Below are positions 1 through 13,266 of a stretch of DNA of 64,000 bases, one piece after another; the first letter of the stretch is position 1, and each line of letters begins with the position of its first letter. Where the stretch lies: the NCBI GenBank assembly GCA_027574665.1, contig CM050665.1:868001-932000 (forward strand), given 5' to 3'. The notes beneath the pieces are model-generated. The model was not told where the DNA came from. It made no database searches and saw only the letters and a program-made list of their open reading frames with translations. The translations under genes and the position numbers were made by a program. This stretch comes from Rhynochetos jubatus. Taxonomy: Eukaryota > Chordata > Aves > Eurypygiformes > Rhynochetidae.

Positions 1-2314
1 GATGTGCCTGGCTCTGCGCATTAAACCACAGCTGCACAATCCCATGGGCAAGATCTGCGTTGTCACGATTGGAAACGGTGGCAAAAAGGCAGGTTTCAAA
101 GTGATCTTTGGACATGCAGATGAGGGATCCATAGAGCAACCGTTTGGAATTCTGCCATCGTACATATTTCAATGGTTTTATGTCAAACTGGACCTTGTAA
201 ACAATACCAGCTGCGGAACAGAGCGGGGTAATAACCCGTGTGTCGAAGTAGATCCTGATATCATCAAATTTTTTTTTTCTCAGACCTTTGTCCTCAAAGC
301 TCTGCAAAAGCTCCAAGATACCTTCCCTTAAAGGCCTTACGAAGTCTTCTCTCAAAAGCCGGAAATGCGTGTCAAGATAAATACTGGTGCTCTCGTATCT
401 TCCAGAAACAATATTGGGGCGTAGGAAGGGTTTCTCATCACGGTGTAACTCATTGCATGTCGGATAAATGGTCATTGTGCGATAGGTTTCTTCTTGACCA
501 TCAGTGCGAGGCTGCATAAGGGTACAGTTGTCAGCCCTCAGTGTGCCTTCCCGCCTCTTCTCCTGCAGATGCTGCACAAGCATCTGGACTTTATTCAGAT
601 TCTTCTCTGTTTCTTCGGTGATGTCCACACCAGAAGCTCTCAGGGCATTTACGGCGGCTGGCAGGACTGTCAAGAGAATGGAGACTTTCTGCACGGAGCT
701 GGCTGGGAAAATGCTGACCAGGTCCTGAAGAAGCGAGATGATGTTGCTAATGTGCACAGGGTACTGATGCCGTACAGCAGGGACCGCTTCCGTCACCATG
801 TCGGACACGTACTGTGGCAGACAGATCTTGAGAAAGTTGGACTCCTTCACCACTCCAAGAAGCTGTTGGACACTCTGTCTATCCATGCGGGAGCTGCATG
901 CTTTTCGGAGCACCTGACAAACGAGCTGTAGGAAATTGGGTTTCATAGCCATTTGGGAAAGAAGTTCCTTCAAGCCCGAGCTGGAAGCAAGTGTGATGAC
1001 AACTTCTGAAGGGTCTTTCTGGAGGAGACTTTCCAGAAATTTATAGCCAATCCTTTTGACGTGCTGAGGCTGCTCGCTGAGCGTGGCACCCCCTGGGCTA
1101 GGGTTCTGATAGAGATGGGGATTCGCCCGAGGTTGCATCCTCCTTCCCCTACCTTCGTTTTCCTGCCCATCCCAGGGTCCTCTGGCTCTCTCGTGGGCTT
1201 GTCCACCCTGATACCTCCTTCCCCTACCCTCATTTTCCTGTCCATTCCAGGGTCCTCTGGCTCTCTCATGGGCTTGTCCACCCTGATACCTCCTTCCCCT
1301 GCTCTCATTTTCCTGCTCATTCCAGAGTCCCCTGACCCTCTCGTGTGCCTGTCCACCCTGATGCCTCATTCTCCTTCCCTCAGTCTCCCGTTCATTCCAG
1401 TGCTCCGTGGTTCCACCACGGGCTTGTCCACTTTGGTTTCTTGGTTTATTCTTGATTGACTGAGGAACCCTCCAAAACCAACCACCAAATCTCTCCTCTC
1501 CTTGCCCAGGTAGAAGAGTATAATTACTGGCTTGGGGGCTTTCCCCTAACTGAGCTGCCTGGCCGGACACGTTATCTGTTCTGTTTCTGCCTCTTCGTGT
1601 AAAGCCAGCGTCCCAGTGATCTGCGTGCCCTAAAAAAAAATAATCACACAGAAAACACTCCTTAATTATAAGCCAACTACACCAACGTGCCTCCCAACAC
1701 AAAGACAGGAGCGTTTTCTCCTGATAATTGGCATATTTTGGACAACTGGAACCAAGTTAGAAAGCTACCGTTACATTTGCACCCAGGCTTCCAAATGGGC
1801 GTTTCCTTTTTCCAACGGCTACAGAGAGCGCCGTGCCGAGAGGCGCCTCGAGCTGTTAAGCCGCGAAGGCACTAAAACCCCACCAGGCCTTTTCCACAGA
1901 ACAGAAAGCGGAACGAGGAAAGCCCGCAGGTATCGCTTCCTGCACGGGGCAGGATCCCCGGGGGGCGCCACCGTGGAAGCAGCGGCCGCCCGGGACGGAG
2001 GGTCAGCAGGGTCAGGGCAGAGCTGGCACCAGGCCCTGGCGGGCTGCCCGCGGGACCCCCGGCAGCGCCCAGCACCCGCCGGGCAGCGAGGAGGCTGCGG
2101 CGGGGCCCCAGCGCCCCGCCAGTGAGGAAGGAGATTGCGCTGTACACGGCCAGGGAAGGGACCCCCCCGTGCCGGCACCCCCCCAGTGCTGGCATCCCCC
2201 CGCCCCGGGCCGGCATCCCCCCTCCGCCCCCCGCCCCGCAATCGCCGAGCGGCGCTCACCTCTCGCTCCCGCCCGGGGCAGCCGGGGACACGGCTCCCGC
2301 CCGGCCCCCTCCAT
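1..2314 (-). CDS. ZNFX1: ZNFX1, N-terminal part (runs off the left edge)
   Basis: NFX1-type zinc finger and SF1 helicase protein. In vertebrates it is an interferon-induced sensor of viral dsRNA at mitochondria and stress granules. Two coding exons are visible. The first, 2260-2314, starts at ATG 2314-2312 (MEGAGREPC...) and ends at a GAGAG|GTGAGC donor in phase 1. The second starts at 1629 after a T-rich acceptor (AG 1631-1630) and stays open to base 1. Family-typical segments are RIGYKFLESLLQKDPSEV, DRQSVQQLLG, FRLLREDFVRPLREGILELL and FDDIRIYFDTRVITPL, ending at LAHGIVQLWFN. About 561 residues are present: the disordered basic N-terminus and the helical region before the helicase, which lies outside the window. 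The start rests on exact phase agreement between the exons and a human-like ME start. The disordered part contains a 75-bp coding repeat. Identity is very secure; the first exon is a prediction. Confidence 0.93.
1139..1438 (-). repeat. 75-bp tandem repeat inside ZNFX1 coding sequence
   Basis: Four units with an exact 75-bp period can be counted from a conserved gtccaccctgat-like anchor at 1201, 1276, 1351 and 1426 on the plus strand. Read on the minus strand in the ZNFX1 frame, each unit is 25 residues, of the type YQGGQAHERARGP then WNGQENEGRGRR. The two units nearest the C-terminal side are almost identical; the outermost (1364-1438) is diverged. The period is a multiple of three, so the repeat can gain or lose units without breaking the frame. 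It lies in the Arg/Gln/Gly-rich disordered segment. Confidence 0.9.
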
Positions 2315-2434
2315 GCCCGGACTCCGCTCGCCGGCCCAGCGGGGCTGCACCGCTCCTGCAGCCGAACACAGCCCCGTCGCTCCTGCACTGCCCGCCCGGC
2401 CGGGACCGGCCGGGGCCGCCCCGCCACCAGCCAA

Positions 2435-2447
2435 AGTTTCACTTTCC
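2435..2447 (-). promoter_or_regulatory. ISRE (interferon-stimulated response element)
   Basis: The plus strand reads agtttcactttcc; the minus strand gives GAAAGTGAAACT, a perfect match to the ISRE consensus GAAANNGAAACT bound by ISGF3 and IRFs. It lies about 120 bp upstream of the ZNFX1 start codon, where an interferon-induced gene would be expected to carry it. The match is direct; function is inferred from ZNFX1 being a known interferon-stimulated gene. Confidence 0.85.
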
Positions 2448-2717
2448 AGTTCCCGACAAGGCCCGCCCGACCCCGGCCGATCCCGCCCTCCCCCGGCCCC
2501 CTCGGCCGGTACCTCCCGCCCCCTCCCGGCCCCGGGGCCGGCGCTCCTCACCTTTACCCGGCCCGGCCCGGCCCCAGCGAGCAGCGCCCTCCCACGGTCC
2601 CGGCCCGCTCCCGTCCCCACCGAGCAGCGTCCCCCGGCCCGCTCCCGCTGCGGTGCCCTCCCCCAGCACCGACCGTCCCCGGCGCCGCTCCCGGCTCCTG
2701 ACGTACCCGCGCCGCCG

Positions 2718-2729
2718 CTTTCGCTTTCC
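2718..2729 (-). promoter_or_regulatory. Second IRF/ISRE-like element, next to DDX27
   Basis: The plus strand reads ctttcgctttcc, reverse complement GGAAAGCGAAAG, matching the IRF core GAAANNGAAA. It lies about 85-95 bp upstream of the DDX27 start codon and about 400 bp from the ZNFX1 start. It lacks the terminal CT of a full ISRE, so it is weaker evidence than the element at 2435. Confidence 0.6.
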
Positions 2730-2814
2730 CTCCCGCCCGGCGGGGCGGGGCCAGCCATCGCCCCGCCCACAGCGGGGCCGGCCGCACGCACGCGCGGCGC
2801 ACGCGGCTGCCGCC

Positions 2815-5800
2815 ATGCTGCAGGGCCTGGGGCTGGTGGGCACCATCGCGGAGGGGGACGCGGGGCCCGGGGACCCCGAGTCTGGCAGCTCCGAGGATGA
2901 GGAGGTGGGCCCGGGCCGGGCGGGTGCGGGGCCGCGTTTGATCGGGCCGGGGCCGAGGCCGGCGCGGCCCGGTTCGACCGACGCGGTCGGTGCTCACTGG
3001 TGTCCCCGCAGGAGCTGGGCCGGGCGCCGGGCCGCCGGCGGCGGGGCCCCACGGGCGGCGACTTCAGCGCCGCCTTCGTGTTCGGCGAGACGGAGGCTGG
3101 CGGGGAAGGTGCCTGGGCGGCCGCGCTGCGGCAGCTCCGCGGGAAGGTGAGGCCGGGGCTGGAGCCGGGCCCGGGCTGGGCCCGCAGTGCCCGGAGGCTG
3201 CAGCACCCCACGGTCTCCCGGGCGCCTCTTACAGCTCCTCTTGTGTCTTCCTGCCTAGAGAGCAGCTACGACCCTGGATGAGAAGATTGAGAAAGTGAGA
3301 CAGAAAAGGAAATCCCAGGTTCGGAACCTTCTCTCGTTACTGCAGACACGGGTGGGGGTTTGGCCTTGCGCCGCGTTCCCCCCGGAGGCACAGGCCGTGT
3401 CTGCAGCCACACCTGGTGCGCTGCTGAACCGCGGAGGGGCGGAACTGTTAGTGCCAAAGGTCATTTACACCGTCTGTGAATGGGCTCACAAAGGACTGAA
3501 GTTCCGTTTATCCTTTCTTCATGACACTTTTTTTTTTTAATCTTTTTCTAGGAAAGAGAAGCTAAACAAGCGAAGGCAGGAGATGAAGATGATGAGACCG
3601 AGGATCATCAAACCGAAAAAAGGGAGTGTGAAGATTTTGGTAGAGAAGAAGAAGAAGATGTGGAGTCTCAGTGTTCACTGGATGATGAAACGATCTTCAC
3701 AAAAGCTGGTATTAGCAGTGTGCAGGCGGTGGGGGCCGGAATCTGACAGACTGCAGGCTCACCGTAAAGCCGTGCTGGCAGGGGGCGAGAACCTCTTGGG
3801 GTTTGTTGTTTTCTTTGTGGTTCTGGTTGAGCTGATTTTGAGTGGTTGCCGTAGTCCTTTAAGTGAACTTGTCCCTGAGGAATGCTGTTTGCTTGGCATT
3901 TTACTACCTCCCGTGCCTGCACTTGTTCTTCTTCAGTAACTCATTCAGGGCAAAAAGTAGGAGATGACAGCAGCCATCGCATCTCGCGCGTTTAGCTGTG
4001 CTTAGTCGTTCCTGCCACGTGTCTTTCTCTGCAGATACAGTCAGAGTGAAGGGACGGAGGAGACCGAAAAAGGGAGAACTGGTAAGTGTTGGACAGAACG
4101 ACACTGGATCATTTTCCAGCATTTCTTCTGGAGAAATTTGACTTAATTAAGAAACTGTAGCTCAAAAACCAGCTGAGAGCCCTTCGATAACATGCCTTGC
4201 TGCCAGTGTTGTTCCAGTTTTGTTGTTGTTGCTGTTTGTAGGAAGCAGAGAGCTTTTTTGAAGATGCCTCTCAGTATGATGATAACTTGTCATTCCAGGA
4301 CATGAATCTTTCACGACCTTTGCTGAAGGTATTTACCTGGCTTAATTACTACAGAGGTTGCTCTGAAGAGTGCTGTACAGCCTCCCTTCCACCCGTCACA
4401 ATTGTCAAATTCCCATTCTCCTTGCAGCCTCTCTTAAAAGGAAATTATGTGGGAGGTAGTATGGTAGTCCTTTAGGAGCTGCTATTCCCAAATAATGGAA
4501 ACCATTCTTTGATTTGCAATTTGTCAACACCATCTCAAGTGAGACTTGTGAGAGCATCACAGAATGGCTGAGGCCGGACGGGGAGGCTGGAGGTCATCCC
4601 GTCTGACCCCCTGCTCAAGCAGGACCACCTAGAGCTGGTTGCGCAGGAGCACATCCAGGCAGATTTTGAGTATCTCCAGGGATGGAGACTCCAGCCTCTC
4701 TGGGCAGCCTGTGCCAGTGCTCGGTCACCCCCACAGTGAAAAGTGTTTCCTGTGTTCAGAGGGAACGTCCTGTGTCTCAGGTTGTTCCTGGTGCCTCCGG
4801 TCCCGTCTCTGGGCACCACTGGAAAGAGCCCGGCTTTGTGCTCGTTCCACCCTCCCTTCACGTATTTAGATACATGGAGAAGATCCTCCCCAGGTCTTCT
4901 CCGGGCTGACCCGTCCCAGCTCCGTCGGCCTTTCCTCGCGCGTGCGGTGCTCCTGGCCCCTGTGACTCTCCAGTGTGTCCGTGTCTCGTCCTGGGGAGCC
5001 CAGCACTGGGCACTCCAGGGGTGGCCTCAGCAGGGACCGAGTTTAATCGCTCTGTCTCCTTTGCAGGCAATCACAGCTCTGGGCTTCAAGCAACCAACTC
5101 CCATTCAGAAGGCTTGTATCCCGATTGGTCTTCTGGGGAAGGATATTTGTGCCTGTGCTGCCACTGGGACAGGTAGGGGGTTGGGCAGGGCACAGGCAAT
5201 GTGGTGACAGAGCCGCTCGCAGTAAGGGGTCATTCTTAGTAATCCTTTTTTTGTTGTCTTCAGGTAAAACAGCTGCCTTCATCCTGCCTGTCCTCGAGCG
5301 CCTGATTTACAAACCTCGTCAGGCTCCAATAACACGGGTGTTGGTTCTAGTGCCAACACGAGAACTGGGTATTCAGGTGCACGCTGTCACCAAACAGCTG
5401 GCGCAGTTCAGCGCTGTCACGACTTGCCTCGCTGTGGGTGAGTAGGAAGTTGCTTATGTGAACTGTACAGCTCACTGTGAACAGCTGGGAACTGGGTTAC
5501 GAACTGGGAACTGGGTTATGAGCTGGATCATCGCTGTAAACAGCTGCAACTGTGGGCTATGAGCTGGGGGCTGTATGGTTACTGCTCCTAGGAAGTTGCT
5601 GCTTTCCAGTACCGTGCTGTGCTTTTTTTTGATTTTGGAGAAAGAAACGAGTGGTGGGGTCACTAATTACGGATGTGGCATCAGTCTGAGTTGTTTCCCG
5701 TTCCTCAGGCGATGTGGATCTGTGCACTCTGCTGCAACTGGCTCAGGGAGTTAGCAGTCCCTGCTTGCTCTCTTTCAGGTGGCCTAGATGTGAAGACTCA

Positions 5801-8800
5801 GGAAGCAGCTCTGCGCTCTGGGCCTGACATTCTGATCGCCACACCTGGGCGACTCATTGACCATCTCCACAACTGCCCTTCTTTCCACCTGAGCAGTGTG
5901 GAGGTGCTGATTTTGGATGAAGCAGACAGGTAGGCTGCAGGACAGCAGTGAAGACAGAGATGGTCGTTCTCTGCTTCCCTCTTCCCAGGCCGTGGGGCCG
6001 TCTGTTGCCCTGCTGTAAGTAACGTTGCCTAGCTAGAACCGGGTGGAGCTGCCTTACGTGGCTGCTTTGCTCCTGTGTAGGATGCTGGATGAATACTTTG
6101 AGGAACAGATGAAGGAGATAATCAGGTTGTGTTCCAACCACCGTCAGACAATGCTGTTCTCTGCCACCATGACCGAGGAGGTAAGACAGGCTGCGGGGAA
6201 GCACACTGAGGCAGACGGCCGAGCAGAAGTTTGTCTACTCTTTGACCACAGCCAATGTGGAATTTTTTCTCTTACCCTGTTTTTGTAGGTGAAAGATTTG
6301 GCTTCCGTTTCCCTGAAAAATCCCGTCCGCATTTTTGTGAACAGCAACACAGATGTTGCCCCTTTCCTGCGGCAGGAATTTATCCGGATCAGACCCAACC
6401 GAGAGGGGGACCGTGAGGCCATTGTAGCAGGTTAGTGATGAGTTAAGACAAGCTGTAATTGGCAGGTGGCCATGAAGCAGGCTCCTGACAGGACTTTCTT
6501 TCAGCCCTGCTGACACGAACCTTCCCAGACCACGTGATGCTCTTCACCCAGACCAAGAAGCAGGCCCATCGGATGCACATCCTGCTTGGGCTGATGGGTC
6601 TGCGCGCTGGGGAGCTTCACGGGAACCTCTCTCAGGCACAGCGGCTGGAAGCGCTCAGGTATTAGCAGGCTTAGTTGGCAGTCACAGACAAAACAGGAGG
6701 TGGGAGTTGGCAGTGTTAGGGCAGAAGGGGTTTGCTGCGTTCATTGCTCACGCATTGCTGTCCCTGCTCAGGCGCTTTAAGGACGAGCAGATTGATGTTC
6801 TGGTAGCTACAGACGTGGCTGCACGTGGACTCGATATTGAAGGTGTTAAAACAGTGAGTATTTGCAGTGCTGAGCTTTTTCCCGAGCCCTGCACTGCTGT
6901 TTCCCTGCTGACACTGTCTTGCAGGTGATCAACTTTACCATGCCCAACACCACCAAACACTACGTTCACCGAGTGGGGCGGACAGCAAGAGCAGGCAGGG
7001 CTGGGCGCTCGGTTTCACTTGTGGGGGAGGAAGAGCGCAAGATGCTGAAGGATATCGTGAAGAGTGCCAAGACACCTGTGAAAGCCAGAATTCTCCCCCA
7101 GGGTATGCACCTCGCTGGGGTGAAAAGCAGGAGGGCAGCGGGCAGGGAATATCGTGGCACGGATGGACACTGAGAGGTGCTGGAAACAAGATGGGCTTTA
7201 CATGAGCCGCCTTGGGTGGTCACACTTGTTTCCAGATGTCATACTGAAATTTCGAGAGAAGATTGAGAATCTAGAGAAAGATGTGTACGCGGTTCTGTGC
7301 TTGGAGCGCGAGGAGCGCGAGATGCAGCAGTCAGAGGCTCAGGTAAGGGTTTTTCTTGGGGTTTTTAACATTAGTTTTTTAGGATCTGGAGTAGATACAG
7401 TGCACAGGGCAGTTACCCTGATGGACTTCACCTGCCTACTTTAGAAAGGGAAGAGAGATTTCTTTAGCCACCATGAGCTTACTTCTTGTCTGAATTATCT
7501 CAGATCAACAGGGCAAAGAAGCAGCTGGAGACAGGAAAACAGGAGACTGGGGGTGAGGGTTTGGAGCGGAGCTGGTTCCAGACCCGTGAGGAGAGGAAGA
7601 AAGAGAAATGTGAGTCGTGACACTGGTACCGTGGCAAACTCCATCGCTGCTGTGGACTTTACAGGACTCTTTACTCTCTCTTCCCAGTGGCTAAAGCCCT
7701 GCAGGAGTTCGACCTTGCACTACGGGGCAAGAAGAAAAGGAAAAAGTTCATGCAGGACAGACAGAAGAGCGCCCAAATGACAGTGAGTCCAGCTGTGGGA
7801 GCCTGGGTGGGCTGGCCTGGTCTTCCCTCAGCAAAACCTCCCATCACCATCACCTGCATTTTAACCCCTTCCAGCCAGAGGAGAGGTCACAGTTTGAAAT
7901 CCTGAAGTCTCAAATGTACGCCGAGCGGCTGGCAAAAAGGAATCGCCGAGCAAAGCGAGCCAGAGCTGTGCCGGAAGAGGAACCGGCAGTGGTACCAGCA
8001 GGTGGAGACTTGCGTTACCTTTGCTCCGCACTGTCCTGGGAAGGAGTGGCTGTCAGGGCTGGCCAGCGCAGAGCCGTCGCTGCTTTTCCCGGCAGCTGGG
8101 CTACTTGTGGCCAAGGCTCCGGGGCTGTTAAGCAAGACGACGCTGCGGCCTTCTCTGCGCAGGCACTGTGACTCTTGTCTCTCTGTTTAGGCCCCAAGCG
8201 GAAGAAAAAACTGTCGGTGTTTGACGAGGAGCTTACCAACACGAGCAGGAGGGCGCTGAAGCAGTACCGTGCCGGGTAACGCGCGTCAGGGCAGCATTCC
8301 TGCAGGGGTTGTTTTGTGTGTCTCTGGGCTTTGTCAGGGATACTTTGACCGATACTGGGGGAGGGGATTCTGGCAGGATCTACCTGTGCTATTGCTGTAC
8401 TTCGGCGGGTTTTGTCTTACTTCCCCCCTTCCCCTCTCTCAAAAAGCCCATCATTTGAAGATCGAAAACGCTTGGGTATGGCCCAGCACAGGAAAGGAGG
8501 AAACTTCAAATCCAAGTCCAGGTAGAGCTCCCTTTACTTTCTTACTCAAGTGTGTGTGTTCGGGTTTTTCCTGCTTTCTCTTTCCTCCAGTGGTTGTTTA
8601 AAGGCCCCTGCTAAAACGTTTGTGGTTCTGCAGTGGCTTACCCCCTGCAGGTCCTTGCTGGGACCGAGCAAGGATGCTGCCTTTAACAGCACGTTCCTAG
8701 GCCTCTGCGGGCGAAGGTGCTGCCTGGAACACGCTTGGCGCTGCCCTTACCCATCCCTGAGTTGGGCTGACGGAACGTCATTTTGTGTATCTGCTTCTTC

Positions 8801-8818
8801 AGGTACAAGAGGAAGTAA
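2815..8818 (+). CDS. DDX27: DDX27, DEAD-box RNA helicase of ribosome biogenesis
   Basis: Nucleolar ATP-dependent RNA helicase (yeast Drs1 family), acting with the PeBoW complex in 28S/47S rRNA processing. Coding exons: 2815-2904, 3012-3146, 3259-3318, 3552-3708, 4035-4081, 4242-4328, 5067-5172, 5264-5437, 5779-5929, 6081-6180, 6289-6430, 6505-6658, 6772-6853, 6925-7102, 7236-7342, 7504-7609, 7688-7782, 7875-8001, 8191-8275, 8447-8521, 8803-8818. All have GT/AG borders and agreeing phases, giving 757 codons plus stop. Helicase motifs by residue: Q motif GFKQPTPIQ ~198-206, Walker A AATGTGKT 223-230, PTRELG 258-263, TPGR 307-310, DEAD 332-335, SAT 363-365, [11 protein letters not shown] 510-520. 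The N-terminus is acidic; the C-terminus is Lys/Arg-rich and ends in SKSRYKRK. The start is the first ATG after the CpG island, followed by the family's MLxxLGLxGTI. No break seen. Confidence 0.97.
4557..5033 (-). mobile_element. CR1 LINE 3' fragment in DDX27 intron 6 (copy A)
   Basis: 477 bp of antisense CR1. The left end is the CR1 3' terminus (tcacagaatggctgagg), and the run towards ctgctcaagcaggaccacctag is typical of the family. It is 5'-truncated, as is usual for CR1. The right end stops 33 bp before the exon 7 acceptor at 5065-5066, so little more than the polypyrimidine tract separates the insertion from the exon. A near-identical copy of equal length lies at 41606-42082. Confidence 0.85.
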
Positions 8819-9002
8819 GAAGTTGGTAATCCCCAAACTTAGGACAATGCCGACATTCCAGACGTGCTGCCTCCAGGGCCTGCATTTCCTTATGCTGCAC
8901 GGAAACAGCTTCAGTAACCTTGAATAGTTTGGGAATAGCCTTGGGCTGTTCGTAAACAGGTGGCTGCAGCCCCTGTGTGAAAACGCCTGCAGCAGCCCCG
9001 GC

Positions 9003-9008
9003 AATAAA
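9003..9008 (+). terminator. DDX27 polyadenylation signal
   Basis: A canonical AATAAA lies 185 bp after the DDX27 stop codon (8816-8818), followed by a TG-rich downstream element (gtttgctggtttgtggg). The mRNA probably ends near 9025, just before a CR1 fragment. Confidence 0.75.
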
Positions 9009-9085
9009 GGGCAGATCTCTTTGAGGAGTTTGCTGGTTTGTGGGTCAGAGCAGTGGAGAGCTGGGCTCTGCTGCATCTTCTGTCA

Positions 9086-9482
9086 CAGGTCATGGAGCAC
9101 AATCCCAGTAGTTCGGGCTAAAGGAACCTTAAAGCACCCCCAGCCCCACGCCCTGCCATGGGCAGGGACACCTTCCATAGCCCAGGGTGCTCCAAGCCTC
9201 ATCCAGCCTGGCCTTGGACACTCCCAGGGATGGGGCACCCACAGCTTCTCTGGGAACCTGTCCCAGTGCCCCCCACCCTCTCCAGGAAGAATTCCTTCCT
9301 GATGGCCCATCTCCATCTCCCTCTTTCTGTTTAAACCCGTCACCCCTTGTCCTGTCACTCCCTGCCCTTGGGAAAAGCCCCCCCCAGCTTTCTTGTAGCC
9401 ACCCCCAGGCACTGGAAGGGGCTCTGAGGTCTCTCCAGAGCTTTCCCTTCTCCAGGCTGAACCCCCCAACCCCCCCAGCCTG
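9086..9482 (-). mobile_element. CR1 LINE 3' fragment between DDX27 and SNRPB
   Basis: Antisense CR1 with family-typical stretches such as ccatgggcagggacacctt, catccagcctggccttgga and gggatggggcacccacagc, in the order expected of an antisense CR1 3' end. It is older and more diverged than copies A and B, and sits in the spacer between two converging genes. Confidence 0.85.
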
Positions 9483-10190
9483 TCACGCCGTTGGCTTTGG
9501 GGCAGACGCTGGGGAGCGCTTATCACTCTGTTCATGTATTTCCGTGATCCCGGTTAACGTGGCTGAGACCTTCCAAACGAGGGGAACAGGCTGCCTGTCG
9601 CCAGGGTGCCTTCGGAGGTAACAGCCGCAGGAGTTACATCTCCAAAGGCGGCTGCTCTCAGAAGAAAGGATTCTGTCCAGCGGTGGGGAGGGGCGCAGAC
9701 AGCTTCCCCCGAACTGAAAGGGGCAGCTGTGTGCTGAAGCGACCAGAGAAGGCCCCAACCCCAGCGCAGGGTGTTGTACGTTAGCGGATGCAGTTCAGGA
9801 CAGGTTGGCTCATCCCGGTTTTTTTTGGACTAGACGCCATGTGGCTCCGCCTGTACAGATCCAGGAGGTTTCCTGCAGGCTGCACTATCCCAACCCCGGC
9901 ACCACCGTGCTTGTTCCACTGGGAATACAGAGCACAACGTGGCAGCAGTAGCCCGTGCCGAGTTTTTACCATCTCGGCCATCCCAGCGTTTTCCCCACCC
10001 ACCTTGCTGAGCTCCACTGCCACGTCGAGTTCCAGTAAGGAGCACAGACCCTGGAGATCGGAGGGGCCCAGCCCAACCTTAACTCCGGAGCTGTCAGCAA
10101 AACCAGCCCTTTGCTTCGCGACCTGGGGGCGACCACAGAGCAGCCGCGAGGCAGCAGCGCCCCTGAACAGGCCAGAGCAACAGCGACTTG
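9483..10190. other. Convergent spacer, nothing recognised
   Basis: Between the CR1 fragment and the SNRPB 3' end. No open frame, RNA gene or repeat could be supported here. Confidence 0.5.
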
Positions 10191-10209
10191 AAATAACAGG
10201 GTTTCCCAC

Positions 10210-10215
10210 TTTATT
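10210..10215 (-). terminator. SNRPB polyadenylation signal
   Basis: The plus strand reads tttatt, giving AATAAA on the minus strand, about 117 bp after the SNRPB stop codon (10332-10334). It is the only canonical signal near the expected 3' end. Confidence 0.75.
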
Positions 10216-10331
10216 AAAAAGGGCCAACTTGGGGAGCAGTACATACAAAACATACGGAGTTTGGGCACGTGGTGCTGCTTGGTGACCCCCTTCACCAGCC
10301 TTCCCAGTTCCAGGGTACTTTGGAGGGTGTC

Positions 10332-13266
<2,935 letters not shown>

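Larger units (their letters stand above)
2315..2814. promoter_or_regulatory. Divergent CpG-island promoter of ZNFX1 and DDX27
   Basis: Only 500 bp separate the ZNFX1 start codon (minus) from the DDX27 start codon (plus). The stretch is extremely GC- and CpG-rich, with GC boxes (ggggcggggcc type near 2742-2752), no TATA box, and two interferon-type elements annotated separately. Both transcription start sites must lie in or next to it. Long open frames crossing it on both strands result from the base composition and were not called as genes. Confidence 0.85.

Noticed and set aside
1630-2814. A ZFAS1-like host of SNORD12 RNAs opposite ZNFX1
   Set aside because: No C/D pair was found in the spacer or in the DDX27 introns read. 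The divergent partner here is DDX27.
2012-3211. Long minus-strand open frame across the ZNFX1/DDX27 promoter, and several plus-strand frames beside it
   Set aside because: All six frames stay open because the CpG island has few A/T-containing stops. The peptides are low-complexity Pro/Arg/Gly/Ala and cross known exon borders.
5460-5600. Short gaactgggttatgagctgg-type repetition in DDX27 intron 8
   Set aside because: Irregular, few copies, no clear period; noted as local low-order repetition without function.
6431-6504. Possible C/D box snoRNA in DDX27 intron 11 (GTGATGA near the 5' end, CTGA near the 3' end)
   Set aside because: The whole intron is only 74 nt, the flanks do not pair into a terminal stem, and the boxes overlap regions needed for splicing.
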